Positions 41,252 to 50,284 of a stretch of 64,000 nucleotides of DNA are shown in pieces. The notes beneath the pieces were generated by a model. That model saw only the letters and a program-made list of their open reading frames with translations, made no database searches and had not been told where the DNA came from. The position numbers and the translations under genes are program-made. Source of the stretch: Streptomyces sp. NBC_00708. Its GTDB lineage: Bacteria > Actinomycetota > Actinomycetes > Streptomycetales > Streptomycetaceae. Within the stretch, counting starts at the first letter, position 1; every line of letters begins with the position of its first letter. The stretch lies in contig CP108997.1 in the NCBI GenBank assembly GCA_036226585.1, positions 6,882,001-6,946,000 of the forward strand. The letters are read 5' to 3'.

Positions 41252-43305
41252 CGTCCCCGGGCCACCCCGACGACGACGTGAACCTGCGCCACCTGCTCAC
41301 CCGCGCGACCGCCGTCGAGCAGCGCATCCGCCGGGCGGTCGAAGCCCGGCAGCGCACCGATCCGGATCCGGAGGACGCGTTCCGGGGGCTGTATCTGACG
41401 GATGAGAACATCGCGCGGCTGCTGAACGAGGAAGGGGCGCGGGGGTTTCCGGACCCGGTCGAGGACGAGAGCGTCACCGCCCCCTCCCGGCTCACCGCCC
41501 TCGCAACGGACTTCGGGCTCACCGCGCTCGACACCGAGATCCTGCTCATCGCGCTCGTGCCGGACCTGGACGACCGCTTCGAGGCGTTCTACGGGTATCT
41601 CAACGACGACGTGACCCGCCGTCGTCCGTCCATCGGCCTGGCCCTGGGCCTGTGCGGGGTGTCCCCGGCCGACGCCGTCGCACGCGGCCGGCTCGCGGCG
41701 GGCGCACCCCTCCGGGACGCCGGGCTGCTGCTGGCCGAGGACCTGGACCGCCCGTTCCTCAGCCGCGCGCTCCGGGTGCCCGACCGGGTCACCGCCCACC
41801 TCCTGGGCGACGACACCAGGGACCCGCGCATCGCGGACCTGACCGCGCCCTGGCACGCGGTGGGCGGCGTGGGCGACCCCGCGCCCCTGGCCCGGGTCCT
41901 GGCCGAGGGCGTCCCGCTGGCCTACCTGAGCGAGGACCAGGGCGGTGCGGGCACGGCGCTCGCCGCGTCGGCGCTGGAGCGGGCGGGCCGCCGGGTCCTG
42001 GGCGTGGACCTCGCCCGGCTGGCGGCGGACCCGGCCCCCGCCGACGCCGTACGCACCCTGGTGCGCGAGGCGCGGCTGACCGGGGCGGGGCTGGTCTGCG
42101 CGCCGCTGGACGCGGTCTCCCGCGAACACCCGCACCTGCTGCGGCTGCTGACGGCGACGCCGGTGCCGACGGTGATGGTGGGGCGGGTGCCGTGGGACGC
42201 CTCCTGGTCCGCGGTGCCGCCGCTGCTCCTGCACGCTCCGAGGGTGGAGCCGTCCGCGCGCGGTGCGCTGTGGAGCGAGGCGTACCGGCGTACGGGGTCG
42301 GGCCCCGTTCCCGCGGGCATCGACCCGGACCACCTCCTCGCCCCGTTCCTCCTGACGCCGGAGCAGGTCACGGGCGCGGCCCACAGCGCCGCCCAGACGG
42401 CGCGGCTCGACGGAGGCACCCTCACCCCGGACCACGTACGCCGGGGCGCCCGCGCCCAGAACGCGGCCGGCCTGGACCGCCTCGCCCGCCGCATCGAACC
42501 CACGGTGACCTGGGACGACCTGGTCCTCCCACCCGATGCCCACGCCCAGCTCCGCGAACTCACCGCCCGCGCCCGCCACCGCGACCGGGTCCTGGGCGAG
42601 TGGGCGATGCGTCCGGGCGGCGGCCGGGGCCGCGGGGTCTCGGCGCTGTTCGCGGGGGACTCCGGTACGGGCAAGACCATGTCGGCGGAGGTGATCGCGG
42701 CGGACCTGGGCCTGGACCTCTACACGGTCGACCTGGCGACGGTGATCGACAAGTACGTGGGCGAGACCGAGAAGAACCTGGAGCGCATCTTCACGGAGGC
42801 GGCGGGGGTCAACGGGGTCCTGCTCTTCGACGAGGCGGACGCGATCTTCGGCAAGCGCTCGGATGTGAAGGACGCGCACGACCGCTACGCGAACGTGGAG
42901 AGCGCGTACCTCCTCCAGCGCATGGAGTCCTTCGACGGCCTGGCCATCCTCGCCACCAACCTCCGCGCCAACCTGGACGACGCTTTCACCCGCCGCCTGG
43001 ACCTGGTCATCGACTTCCCGGTCCCCGACCCGGACCAACGCCTGACCCTCTGGAACCGCTGCCTGGGAACGGTCCTCCCACGCGCCGCGGATCTCGACCT
43101 CGCCTTCTGCGCCGAGAACTTCGAGCTGGCGGGCGGCAACATCCGCTCGATCGCGGTAACGGCGGCGTACCTGGCGGCGGACACGGGGGGCGCGGTGACG
43201 ATGGCGACGCTGATCCACGCGGTGCAAAGGGAGTACCAGAAACTGGGCCGCCTGACCCTGGCCTCAGAGTTCGGGCCGTATTTGGGGCTGGTGCAGAGCT
43301 CGTAA
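41248..43305 (+). CDS. cis15: AAA+ ATPase of the CIS (Pvc15/Afp15-like)
   Basis: A 685-residue protein. An N-terminal helical half (residues 1-430) with a degenerate ATPase-like core precedes a complete AAA+ domain: Walker A GDSGTGKT (470-477), Walker B VLLFDEADAIFG (D528, E529), sensor 1 ILATN, arginine finger FTRRLDLVIDFPVP. In eCIS loci this ATPase is needed for particle assembly or stability. ATG overlaps the cap gene stop. The converging toxin-immunity cassette begins just downstream. Confidence 0.9.
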   Translation: MTSPGHPDDDVNLRHLLTRATAVEQRIRRAVEARQRTDPDPEDAFRGLYLTDENIARLLNEEGARGFPDPVEDESVTAPSRLTALATDFGLTALDTEILLIALVPDLDDRFEAFYGYLNDDVTRRRPSIGLALGLCGVSPADAVARGRLAAGAPLRDAGLLLAEDLDRPFLSRALRVPDRVTAHLLGDDTRDPRIADLTAPWHAVGGVGDPAPLARVLAEGVPLAYLSEDQGGAGTALAASALERAGRRVLGVDLARLAADPAPADAVRTLVREARLTGAGLVCAPLDAVSREHPHLLRLLTATPVPTVMVGRVPWDASWSAVPPLLLHAPRVEPSARGALWSEAYRRTGSGPVPAGIDPDHLLAPFLLTPEQVTGAAHSAAQTARLDGGTLTPDHVRRGARAQNAAGLDRLARRIEPTVTWDDLVLPPDAHAQLRELTARARHRDRVLGEWAMRPGGGRGRGVSALFAGDSGTGKTMSAEVIAADLGLDLYTVDLATVIDKYVGETEKNLERIFTEAAGVNGVLLFDEADAIFGKRSDVKDAHDRYANVESAYLLQRMESFDGLAILATNLRANLDDAFTRRLDLVIDFPVPDPDQRLTLWNRCLGTVLPRAADLDLAFCAENFELAGGNIRSIAVTAAYLAADTGGAVTMATLIHAVQREYQKLGRLTLASEFGPYLGLVQSS

Positions 43306-44960
43306 CACGATCATGTGCCCGTGGAACGGACAGGTCGGGTTAGCTGCTGAAAAATTTATGGACCGGACCGACCATATGAATTTATCGGGATGGCGGCAGC
43401 GCGTGTAGAGCATTTGACGAGAGGGCTCTGTTATTAGGGTCCGAGTCGCTGGTCGAAACGATTTGCAGCGAGGGGCGGAACTCTGCCCAGTAGAGCTGGA
43501 TAGCGGCTGAGATCGCAGCAGCCCGAACAGTGGCCAAATCGCTCTCAAGTCCATTTTTCACTGTCTCGTAAACCGATTCTTTGAACTCTCTCGGAGCAAT
43601 TACTCCAAGAATTTCGAGCCCCCTCTCCCGGTCTGATACGGAAATATTTCCAGCCAGGCTTTCCAGGCACTCCGTGTGGGTTGTGGTCGTGAAGCCGCTT
43701 GACAGCGCGTCGGCTTCCGCGGAGCTGTCCTCGCCTTGTAGGATGAAATACTGAACCTCTGTTACTTCGTCGTCGACGAACCGGGCGATTCCGTTGAGCT
43801 TGGTCCTCCATGTGTACGTATAGGAATCTTCTTCGAGAGGTTCGGTCCCTGGTACCAGGTATTCTGATGGAGTTTCCGCTTCCCAGTCCCTGCTTTGTGC
43901 ATGAAGGGTGAGCTGGTCGAATGCAACTTCGCTGGAGAAGGCGATCCTGGTTTCTTTCACTTCCTGTCGTCCGTCCTTTCGCTTGCCTCAATTACGCCAG
44001 CAGTGAGGATCCCGGGTCACTCCCTCGAAGTCCTACCCCCCTCCGATCTTCCCCGGCACGGTAGGCCATATGCGATTGATGTTGCGCAGGAGTCGCCTAT
44101 TCCAGCGGGTGATAAGTGTGGCCAATTCCTGTTGCTCCTGGGGAGAAAGCTTGGAAAATCCCGGCTGAATCGCGGGGTCGTCGATCGAGAGTATGCCCAC
44201 CTCGTCCACTTCCCAGTCCTTCAGTATCTTCAGCCCCGCCCTTCCCACCGGGTCGCCGGAGCTCGACTCGCCGCTCCCGAGCTTCGGGTACTTGGGTGCC
44301 CCGTCGTCCTCGCTCCCGAAGGGCTTGTAGAGGCCTAGAGCCAGTACGGTTGTATGGAGTTTCCATCCTTGCTCGCTCACCTGGTCCCGCAATCCCCCGA
44401 TGAGGGGGGCGCATATTTCCGGGCATGGGCTTCTGGTGACCTTCAGCGTGAATCGTGCCTCCTTTGCAGGGGTTCCCGTCTCTCCTGCTGCGTCACCTTT
44501 CGACTTGGGCAAGAATGTATTCTTGTTCGTAACGATGTGCTCAATTATCCGTTGCTCTGCATGCTGGCCGTCCTTGCTCGCCGTTTCTGGAATTCCCCAT
44601 TTCTTGGTCGTCTTCAATGTTGCTACGGCATACGTTTCGTGGGTGAAACGAATTATTTCGTCTTTGAATTTCATTCGAGCGGATGTCAGAACGTTTTCCG
44701 GCACGGTGAAAACGGGTTCATCGGCCTTTGTCTTTATTTCGTGATGGTGGATCGGGTTGTAGGTGGAGTACACATCGAAGTGGCCCGGGTTGCCTTTCGA
44801 AGGCTCTATCTCGAGAGCGCGTAAACCCTTGGCCTTCCAGCGTCCGTAGACCGCCTTTACTGCCGGTTTGATCGATTCGGCTCCTGTAGATGACCCAAGG
44901 GTCTTGTTCAGGTCCGCATTTATTTTCTGACCCAACGCCGGATCGCGTCTTGTCTGATCC
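43306..44960. other. AT-rich island: toxin tip and immunity gene
   Basis: From just after the ATPase stop to about 44960 the sequence is visibly AT-richer than anything else in the window (for example AAAAATTTATGG at 43345, many A/T-ending codons). The shift back to ~70% GC falls inside the toxin gene at about codon 830-845. The island holds the putative immunity gene and the deaminase-like tip, so it looks like a recently exchanged module. Confidence 0.75.
43382..43960 (-). CDS. Putative immunity protein of the deaminase-type toxin
   Basis: A 192-residue acidic protein of unknown family. It begins with GTG 43960 after AGGA. The N-terminal half is strand-rich with many aromatic residues; the C-terminal ~75 residues are helical and HEAT-like (TVKNGLESDLATVRAAAISAAIQLYWAEF). 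No signal peptide or membrane helix. It lies 72 bp downstream of the toxin gene on the same strand and shares its AT-rich composition, which is the usual position of immunity genes in polymorphic toxin systems. The function is inferred from position and composition only. Confidence 0.65.
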   Translation of the reverse strand: MKETRIAFSSEVAFDQLTLHAQSRDWEAETPSEYLVPGTEPLEEDSYTYTWRTKLNGIARFVDDEVTEVQYFILQGEDSSAEADALSSGFTTTTHTECLESLAGNISVSDRERGLEILGVIAPREFKESVYETVKNGLESDLATVRAAAISAAIQLYWAEFRPSLQIVSTSDSDPNNRALSSNALHALPPSR

Positions 44961-47494
44961 CGATTTCCGCCTTCGTTTTCTTTCTCCTTCTCACCCTGTG
45001 ATTTCTTCCGCTTCGCCCACAGTGCCTTGCCCTTCTTGGCGATGAAGTTCACGATCTTGTCGATCGCTCGGTTCACCGGGCGGGATACCGCGTGGAAGAC
45101 GCTCTTCACCTTCGCGGCCAGGCTGCCGATGCCCAGGAGGGATGCCAGGAAGCCGATCAGGAGGGGCACGCTTGCGGCCAGGGCGGTTTCGACCATCTTC
45201 GGGACGCCCGCTTTGCCGCCGTTGGCTATCGCGACCACCGCGTCCAGGACCGAGTTGACGAACTCCACGATCTGGGAGCCCTGGTTCACCACGAACGTGA
45301 CGATGTCGATGATTCCCTTGACCGCGCGGACGAACGCGGAGGCGGGGTTGAGGAGGGAGAGGATCCAGGTGATGCCGGCGATGATGACCGTCGGGATCAA
45401 GTAGCTCGTCAGCTTTTCCAGGATGGTGGACTTGAGGTCGCCCGCCTCTTCCTGGATCTCCTTGACCGCGCCGGCCGGGCCCTCGCGGGCGATGTTCTGG
45501 GCGACCGGGACCGAGGACTCGACCGCCGTCATCGCCTGGTCGGGGACACCCTTGCGGGTGACGCGGGCGCGGATGTTGGCCCAGGTCAGGCCCAGGAGGG
45601 AGCCGATGAGCTGGATGATGCCCTTCATGTCGAACTTCTGGGGGAGTTCGAGACCCGCCTTCACCGCCGTGCCGAGCAGCCAGGACACGACCCCGGTCTT
45701 CAGGTGGTCGGCGATGTTGGTGACGAAGAGGTTCAGGCCCGCGCCGACGGCCGACACCAGGTTGCCCAGGAAGCCGATGGGGTCCTTGATGATCTTCATG
45801 ATCGCGCCGGCGGCCTTGGCGAGCATGCCCAGGAGCAGGTTCTTCAGCTCGTTGATCGTCTTGATCGCGCCGACGATCGCGTCCTTCGCCTTGTCGATCA
45901 GACCCTTATTGGCCTCCTGGAGCTTCTTGATCTCCTCGTCGACCTTGTTGAGCGCGGCCGTGTACTTCTGCGCGAGGTCCTGGACGAGCTGCTCGGACTT
46001 CTCGTTGACCGACGCCTCGAGGTCGTCGAACTTGCCGGCGAAGTCCTTGGCCGCCTCCTCGCCGAACTGGCGCAGGTCGGCGGGGAGTTTGTCGACCTCC
46101 GCCTTCAGCTCGCCGCGGCCCTTGGCGATCCGGGCCTTCGCTTTGCCCAGCTCGGTGCCGATGATGTCGGCGACCGAGGAGATCACCGTCTGCATCTGGG
46201 ACACGTAGAGCTTGCGGGCCTCCTGGTAGAGACTGTTCGCCTCCTCGGGGAGGCCGGCGAACTTGTCCTTCACCCATCGGGCCTTGCCGGTCCAGCCGGA
46301 GTACCGCTTGTCCTTGTACTTCTTCATCCGGCGCTTGTGGTCCGCCGTGAACGTGTCCCGGGCCGCCTTCTCACCGGAGGTGAACGCGGCGTCGACCTTC
46401 TTGTCCAGGCCGGAGAGCGTGGCCTCGACGTCCTTCTTCGTGCCGTCGTAGACCTTCTGCAGCTTCGCCGTGACCTCGGCGCGCTTCTTCTCGTCCTTCG
46501 ACTTCGTCTCGCCCTTGCCGCCGTCCACCTTCTGCCCGGCCTGCGCGCGCGTCGCGGTCAGCGCGTTCATCGCGGCGGCGCCCGAGGCCGCGGCGCCCGC
46601 CTTCGCGGTCGTCAGCTGCTGGTTCTCGGCTGTCCTGCCCTTCGCCGGGGCCTTCGCGGAGTCCGTCTCGGCGGTCTTCTTCGCGCTGAGGGCCTCGTTG
46701 AACTCCGGCTCGTTGCCCTTGGCGAGCTGTTCCTCGGTGACCTCGGCGTCCGCCATCGCCTTGTCGTTCTGCGCGGGCCCCTCGGAGAAGTCCGTGACCG
46801 ACGCCGGCTGCTTCTCCGGGATCGCGGCCGCCGCGGACGGCGCCCCCGGGTTGCCGGGCGGCTGGTCCGGGGTGAGGGGGGTGACGGGCTTGTCCTTGGC
46901 GGCCGAGGTGTCCGGCGGGGCCTTCGTCGCCGTGTCGATGTCCTTGGCCGACGACTCCTTGCCGTCCGTGACCTTGCCGTCGACCTCCGCCTTGACCCGC
47001 TCCGCCTTGCCGGACTTCGAGAACTTGTCGGCCTCGTCGAGGTTCTTGGGGGCCTGCGCGTCGATCGCCTTGTTCACCGCGTCGACGAACGCCTTCTTGT
47101 CGAACTCGCCCGGCTTCGCGGCGTTCATCTTCTCCGCGTTCGCCGCCTTGCCCTGCGCCTCCTTGTCGTCCGGAGGCGCGACGGCGGCGTCCTGCGAGGC
47201 CTTCGACTCCGTGCCGGCCGGCCGGTGCTGGGCGAGCCGCTGCTTCTTCGCGGCCACATCCGCCCTGACGCTCCGGAAGCCGGGTGCCTGGGCCGGTGAC
47301 GGTTTGACGGGGGCCGTGTAGCGCTGGGCGACGAGGCGGGAGACCGCGGCGTTGCCGGCGGCCCGTTGCAGCCGCTGGATGCTGCGGCGGTCGGGTGCGG
47401 GGGCCGGGGCGGGAGTGGGGGCGGGAGCCGCGTCCGTACGAGGGGTGCTGGTGCGGGACGGGGTGGCGGGGGTCTTGTCGGGAACCGCCTTCAC
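44033..47494 (-). CDS. CIS-associated large polymorphic protein with C-terminal deaminase-like toxin domain
   Basis: A 1153-residue protein from GTG 47494 (GGGGGGAGG five bases upstream). Residues 38-58 carry the SIQRLQRAAGNAAVSRLVAQ leader motif shared with DUF4157 proteins. Residues ~60-330 are Ala/Lys/Pro-rich and disordered, ~330-560 are long charged helices, and ~560-830 hold hydrophobic amphipathic helices (IVGAIKTINELKNLLLGMLAK; SYLIPTVIIAGITWILSLL). The last ~320 residues are AT-rich-coded. They include DGQHAEQRIIEHIV (H978, E980) and VTRSPCPEICAPLIGG (C1024, C1028), the zinc-binding pattern of the cytidine-deaminase-fold toxins, with one extra residue between the cysteines. It is probably a cargo effector fired by the CIS; a tape-measure role for the helical core is an alternative. 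Confidence 0.78.
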   Translation of the reverse strand: MKAVPDKTPATPSRTSTPRTDAAPAPTPAPAPAPDRRSIQRLQRAAGNAAVSRLVAQRYTAPVKPSPAQAPGFRSVRADVAAKKQRLAQHRPAGTESKASQDAAVAPPDDKEAQGKAANAEKMNAAKPGEFDKKAFVDAVNKAIDAQAPKNLDEADKFSKSGKAERVKAEVDGKVTDGKESSAKDIDTATKAPPDTSAAKDKPVTPLTPDQPPGNPGAPSAAAAIPEKQPASVTDFSEGPAQNDKAMADAEVTEEQLAKGNEPEFNEALSAKKTAETDSAKAPAKGRTAENQQLTTAKAGAAASGAAAMNALTATRAQAGQKVDGGKGETKSKDEKKRAEVTAKLQKVYDGTKKDVEATLSGLDKKVDAAFTSGEKAARDTFTADHKRRMKKYKDKRYSGWTGKARWVKDKFAGLPEEANSLYQEARKLYVSQMQTVISSVADIIGTELGKAKARIAKGRGELKAEVDKLPADLRQFGEEAAKDFAGKFDDLEASVNEKSEQLVQDLAQKYTAALNKVDEEIKKLQEANKGLIDKAKDAIVGAIKTINELKNLLLGMLAKAAGAIMKIIKDPIGFLGNLVSAVGAGLNLFVTNIADHLKTGVVSWLLGTAVKAGLELPQKFDMKGIIQLIGSLLGLTWANIRARVTRKGVPDQAMTAVESSVPVAQNIAREGPAGAVKEIQEEAGDLKSTILEKLTSYLIPTVIIAGITWILSLLNPASAFVRAVKGIIDIVTFVVNQGSQIVEFVNSVLDAVVAIANGGKAGVPKMVETALAASVPLLIGFLASLLGIGSLAAKVKSVFHAVSRPVNRAIDKIVNFIAKKGKALWAKRKKSQGEKEKENEGGNRDQTRRDPALGQKINADLNKTLGSSTGAESIKPAVKAVYGRWKAKGLRALEIEPSKGNPGHFDVYSTYNPIHHHEIKTKADEPVFTVPENVLTSARMKFKDEIIRFTHETYAVATLKTTKKWGIPETASKDGQHAEQRIIEHIVTNKNTFLPKSKGDAAGETGTPAKEARFTLKVTRSPCPEICAPLIGGLRDQVSEQGWKLHTTVLALGLYKPFGSEDDGAPKYPKLGSGESSSGDPVGRAGLKILKDWEVDEVGILSIDDPAIQPGFSKLSPQEQQELATLITRWNRRLLRNINRIWPTVPGKIGGG

Positions 47495-47807
47495 CCGTGC
47501 CTCCCCCCAGCACAGCTCCGTCCGGACGTGGTGGTCAACCAGGCTGCCGTCGGCCCGCGGTACGGGGTGAGCCTGCGGGTGACAGGGCCGGGGGCACGGC
47601 GGATCGGTGCGTACGGCGTCGCCCGCTTGCCTCATCGGGCAGCCCCCCGTGCACGCCGGGGCGGCCGACCATCCGTTCCCGGTGATCGCCGCAGTGGCGA
47701 GAATCGCCGGTGTTCCCCGGTCGGGCGACGGCCACACAACGGATGGCCCCACGGACCGCGGAACGGGGTGGGAAGCACGTCGAGGAGCACGTCAAGGAGA
47801 GGCTTAT
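47495..47807. other. Divergent regulatory gap between toxin and sheath operon
   Basis: A 313-bp gap between the toxin gene (-) and the sheath gene (+). Open frames across it are GC-rich read-through only. It must hold the promoters of both transcripts. I cannot point to a clear -10/-35 pair. Confidence 0.5.
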
Positions 47808-49346
47808 ATGCCGTCGTACCTGTCCCCGGGCGTCTACGTCGAAGAGGTCGAGTCCGGTTCCCGGCCGATCGAAGGGGTGGGCACGTCGGTCGCCGCCTTC
47901 GTCGGGTTCGCCCAGCGCGGCCCGTTCGACGAGCCGACGCTGATCACGAACTGGAGCCAGTTCGTCAGCACCTTCGGCGACTTCGTCGACGGCACCTACC
48001 TCGCCTCGAGCGTCTACGGCTTCTTCGCCAACGGCGGCGGCATCTGTTACGTCGTCCGCATCGGCGACGGCTCGGACACCGTGGCCGGGGGAGCGGACGG
48101 CGAACTCGCGGCCGGATCCGAGGTCCAGGTCGGGCCGTACGCCGTCAAGCCCAGGCCGGGCGTGGCCGGCGAGATCAGCGTGGAGGTCGCCGAGGCCGAG
48201 GGCGAGGACCCGCCGTCCGACGTGTTCCAGCTGATCGTGAAGCGCGACGGCCAGGTGGCGGAGACGTACCCCTCCGTGACCACCAAGCGCAGCAAGGAGA
48301 ACGTCGCCACCCGGGTCAACGCCAAGTCCGAGCTGATCGAGATACGGGAGTCGGGCCGAGGCGCGGCCCCCGCCCGGCCCGCGCCGCAGGCGGTCACCCT
48401 CGCCCCCGCCGCTCCGGCCGCCGGGAGCGCCGGCGCGCTCGCCCCCGAGGTGTACGTCGGTGACGCCGACCGCCGTACGGGGCTGGGCGGCCTGGAAGCC
48501 GTGGACGACATCACCATGATCGCCGTACCGGACCTCATGGGCGCGTACGAACGCGGGCTGCTCGACCTGGAGTCGGTCGTGGCGGTACAGCAAGCCCTCA
48601 TCGGTCACTGCGAGTTGATGGGCGACCGGGTCGCCATCCTCGATCCGCCGCCCGGACTGACGCCGCAGCAGATCCGCGCCTGGCGCACCGACCGGGCGAA
48701 CTTCGACTCCAAGTACGCCACGCTCTACTACCCCTGGATCAGCGTCGCCGACCCGGCGTCCGGCCGCGCCACCCTCGTACCGCCGAGCGGTCACATCGCC
48801 GGGATCTGGGCGCGCAACGACGACTCGCGCGGGGTGCACAAGGCCCCGGCCAACGAAGTGGTGCGCGGGGCCGTGGCGTTGCAGACGCAGCTGACCAAGG
48901 GGGAGCACGATCTGCTCAACCCGATCGGGCTGAACTGCATCCGCTCCTTCCCCGGCCGCGGTATCCGGGTCTGGGGCGCCCGCACCCTGGCATCCGACCC
49001 GGCGTGGCGCTACCTCAACGTACGGCGGCTCTTCAACTACCTGGAGGAGTCGATCCTCGCGGGCACCCAGTGGGTCGTCTTCGAGCCGAACGACGACGCC
49101 CTGTGGGCCCGTATCCGCCGCACGGTCTCCGCGTTCCTGGTGAACGAGTGGCGCAAGGGCTCGCTGTTCGGCCTCACTCCGGACGAGGCGTTCTACGTGA
49201 AGTGCGACCGCGAGACCAACCCGCCGGAGAGCGTCGACGCCGGCCAGGTCGTGTGCGAGATCGGTGTCGCGCCCGTCAAACCGGCCGAGTTCGTCGTGTT
49301 CCGCCTCTCCCAGCTGACCGGCGGGACCGGGGGCGTCGACGAATGA
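47808..49346 (+). CDS. cis2: Contractile sheath protein
   Basis: A 512-residue phage-tail-sheath family protein. It opens with the canonical PSYLSPGVYVEEVESGSRPIEGVGTSVAAFVGFA, and the C-terminal half (GHIAGIWARNDDSRGVHKAPANEVVRG ... GIRVWGARTLASDPAWRYLNVRRLFNYLEESI ... WRKGSLFGLTPDEAFYVKCD) holds the conserved contractile core. The variable middle (residues ~140-210) should be surface-exposed. AAGGAGAGG lies upstream of ATG 47808. First gene of the structural operon (47808-59789). Confidence 0.95.
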   Translation: MPSYLSPGVYVEEVESGSRPIEGVGTSVAAFVGFAQRGPFDEPTLITNWSQFVSTFGDFVDGTYLASSVYGFFANGGGICYVVRIGDGSDTVAGGADGELAAGSEVQVGPYAVKPRPGVAGEISVEVAEAEGEDPPSDVFQLIVKRDGQVAETYPSVTTKRSKENVATRVNAKSELIEIRESGRGAAPARPAPQAVTLAPAAPAAGSAGALAPEVYVGDADRRTGLGGLEAVDDITMIAVPDLMGAYERGLLDLESVVAVQQALIGHCELMGDRVAILDPPPGLTPQQIRAWRTDRANFDSKYATLYYPWISVADPASGRATLVPPSGHIAGIWARNDDSRGVHKAPANEVVRGAVALQTQLTKGEHDLLNPIGLNCIRSFPGRGIRVWGARTLASDPAWRYLNVRRLFNYLEESILAGTQWVVFEPNDDALWARIRRTVSAFLVNEWRKGSLFGLTPDEAFYVKCDRETNPPESVDAGQVVCEIGVAPVKPAEFVVFRLSQLTGGTGGVDE

Positions 49347-49406
49347 CCGGCGCGCGCCGCCCCGCAGTGACCGGCCCGTTCCCGAACCTGGCGTAAGGAG
49401 CCTGTG

Positions 49407-49850
49407 GTGCCACTTCCCGATCTCGACAGTTCCGTCGGGCACTCCTTCGGTCTCGAATTCGACAGCGTCGTCATCAAGCAGATCACCGAGGTCAGCGGTC
49501 TGAAGATGGAGCAGGACGTCATCGAGCTGAAGCAGAACACCGCCGACGGCAAGTACGCCATCAAGAAGCTGCCCGGCCGGCCCAAGGCCGGCGAGGTCAC
49601 CGTCACGCGCGGCCTGACCGAGGACAACAGCTTCGAGCGCTGGATCAAGGACTCCCGCTTCGGCCGCATGACGAACGCCCGCCGCAACGGTGCGGTCATC
49701 GTGTACGACTACGAGGGCCTGCCCATCAAGCGGTACAAGCTCATCAACGCCTGGCCCAAGTCGCTGGAGATCGGCACGCTGAAGGCCGGTGACACCTCGG
49801 TGCTCACGGAGAAGCTGGCGATCACGTACGAGAGCATGGAGCTCGACTGA
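49407..49850 (+). CDS. cis1: Inner tube protein (gp19/Hcp-like)
   Basis: A 147-residue T4 gp19-type tube protein. The pattern SFGLEFDSVVIKQITEVSGLKMEQDVIELKQNTADGKYAIKKLPGRPKAGEVTVTRG ... SFERWIKDSRFG is typical. It assembles hexameric rings inside the sheath. Adjacent GTG codons at 49404 and 49407 both fit; 49407 is six bases after GGAG. The stop overlaps the next start (TGATG). Confidence 0.93.
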   Translation: MPLPDLDSSVGHSFGLEFDSVVIKQITEVSGLKMEQDVIELKQNTADGKYAIKKLPGRPKAGEVTVTRGLTEDNSFERWIKDSRFGRMTNARRNGAVIVYDYEGLPIKRYKLINAWPKSLEIGTLKAGDTSVLTEKLAITYESMELD

Positions 49851-50284
49851 TGCGGCGGTCCGTCCAGTTCCAGGCACCTCCGGAACGGGACACGGGCACG
49901 GGGCGGTCCGAACCGTTGCGGACCGAGTTCACCTTCGAGCTGCCGCGCGGTTACGTGGACGAGTCCGGCACCGTGCACCGCAGCGGGGTGATGCGGCTCG
50001 CGACCGCGCGGGACGAACTGGTGCCCCTGCGCGACGACCGGGTCCGGGAGAACTCCGCGTACCTCTCGGTCGTGCTGATCTCCCGGGTCGTGACCCGGAT
50101 CGGAACGGTCGAGGACATCCATCCGGGCGTCATCGAGGACCTGTTCGCGTCGGATCTCGCGTTCCTCCAGGACTTCTACCGCCGTATCAACGCCGAGGGG
50201 CACACCCGCGCGGCCGTCACCTGTCCGTCCTGCGACGAGGAGTTCGCGGTGGATCTCGCCGGCGGTCGCCTGGGGGAATCGTGA
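49850..50284 (+). CDS. Small CIS protein with a CPSC zinc-knuckle-like motif (phage tail assembly-like)
   Basis: A 144-residue protein: a short disordered start, then a beta-rich domain (EFTFELPRGYVDESGTVHRSGVMRLATARDE), a helical part (ISRVVTRIGTVEDIHPGVIEDLFASDLAFLQDFYRRIN) and a C-terminal CPSCDEEF (C125, C128). The helical part resembles phage tail assembly (T4 bacteriophage base plate-type chaperone) proteins that precede tail genes. It overlaps both neighbours, so it belongs to the structural operon. Exact role unknown. Confidence 0.75.
   Translation: MRRSVQFQAPPERDTGTGRSEPLRTEFTFELPRGYVDESGTVHRSGVMRLATARDELVPLRDDRVRENSAYLSVVLISRVVTRIGTVEDIHPGVIEDLFASDLAFLQDFYRRINAEGHTRAAVTCPSCDEEFAVDLAGGRLGES

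Noticed and set aside
44354..44824. 156-codon plus-strand frame in the AT-rich island, considered as a second immunity gene
   Set aside because: Exactly antisense to the HAE/PCxxxC-bearing toxin tip, no ribosome site, and the toxin frame is better supported.
45092..47299. 735-codon plus-strand frame across the toxin gene
   Set aside because: Repetitive Leu/Arg/Val/Asp composition mirroring the Lys/Ala/Asp-rich toxin body; an antisense shadow.
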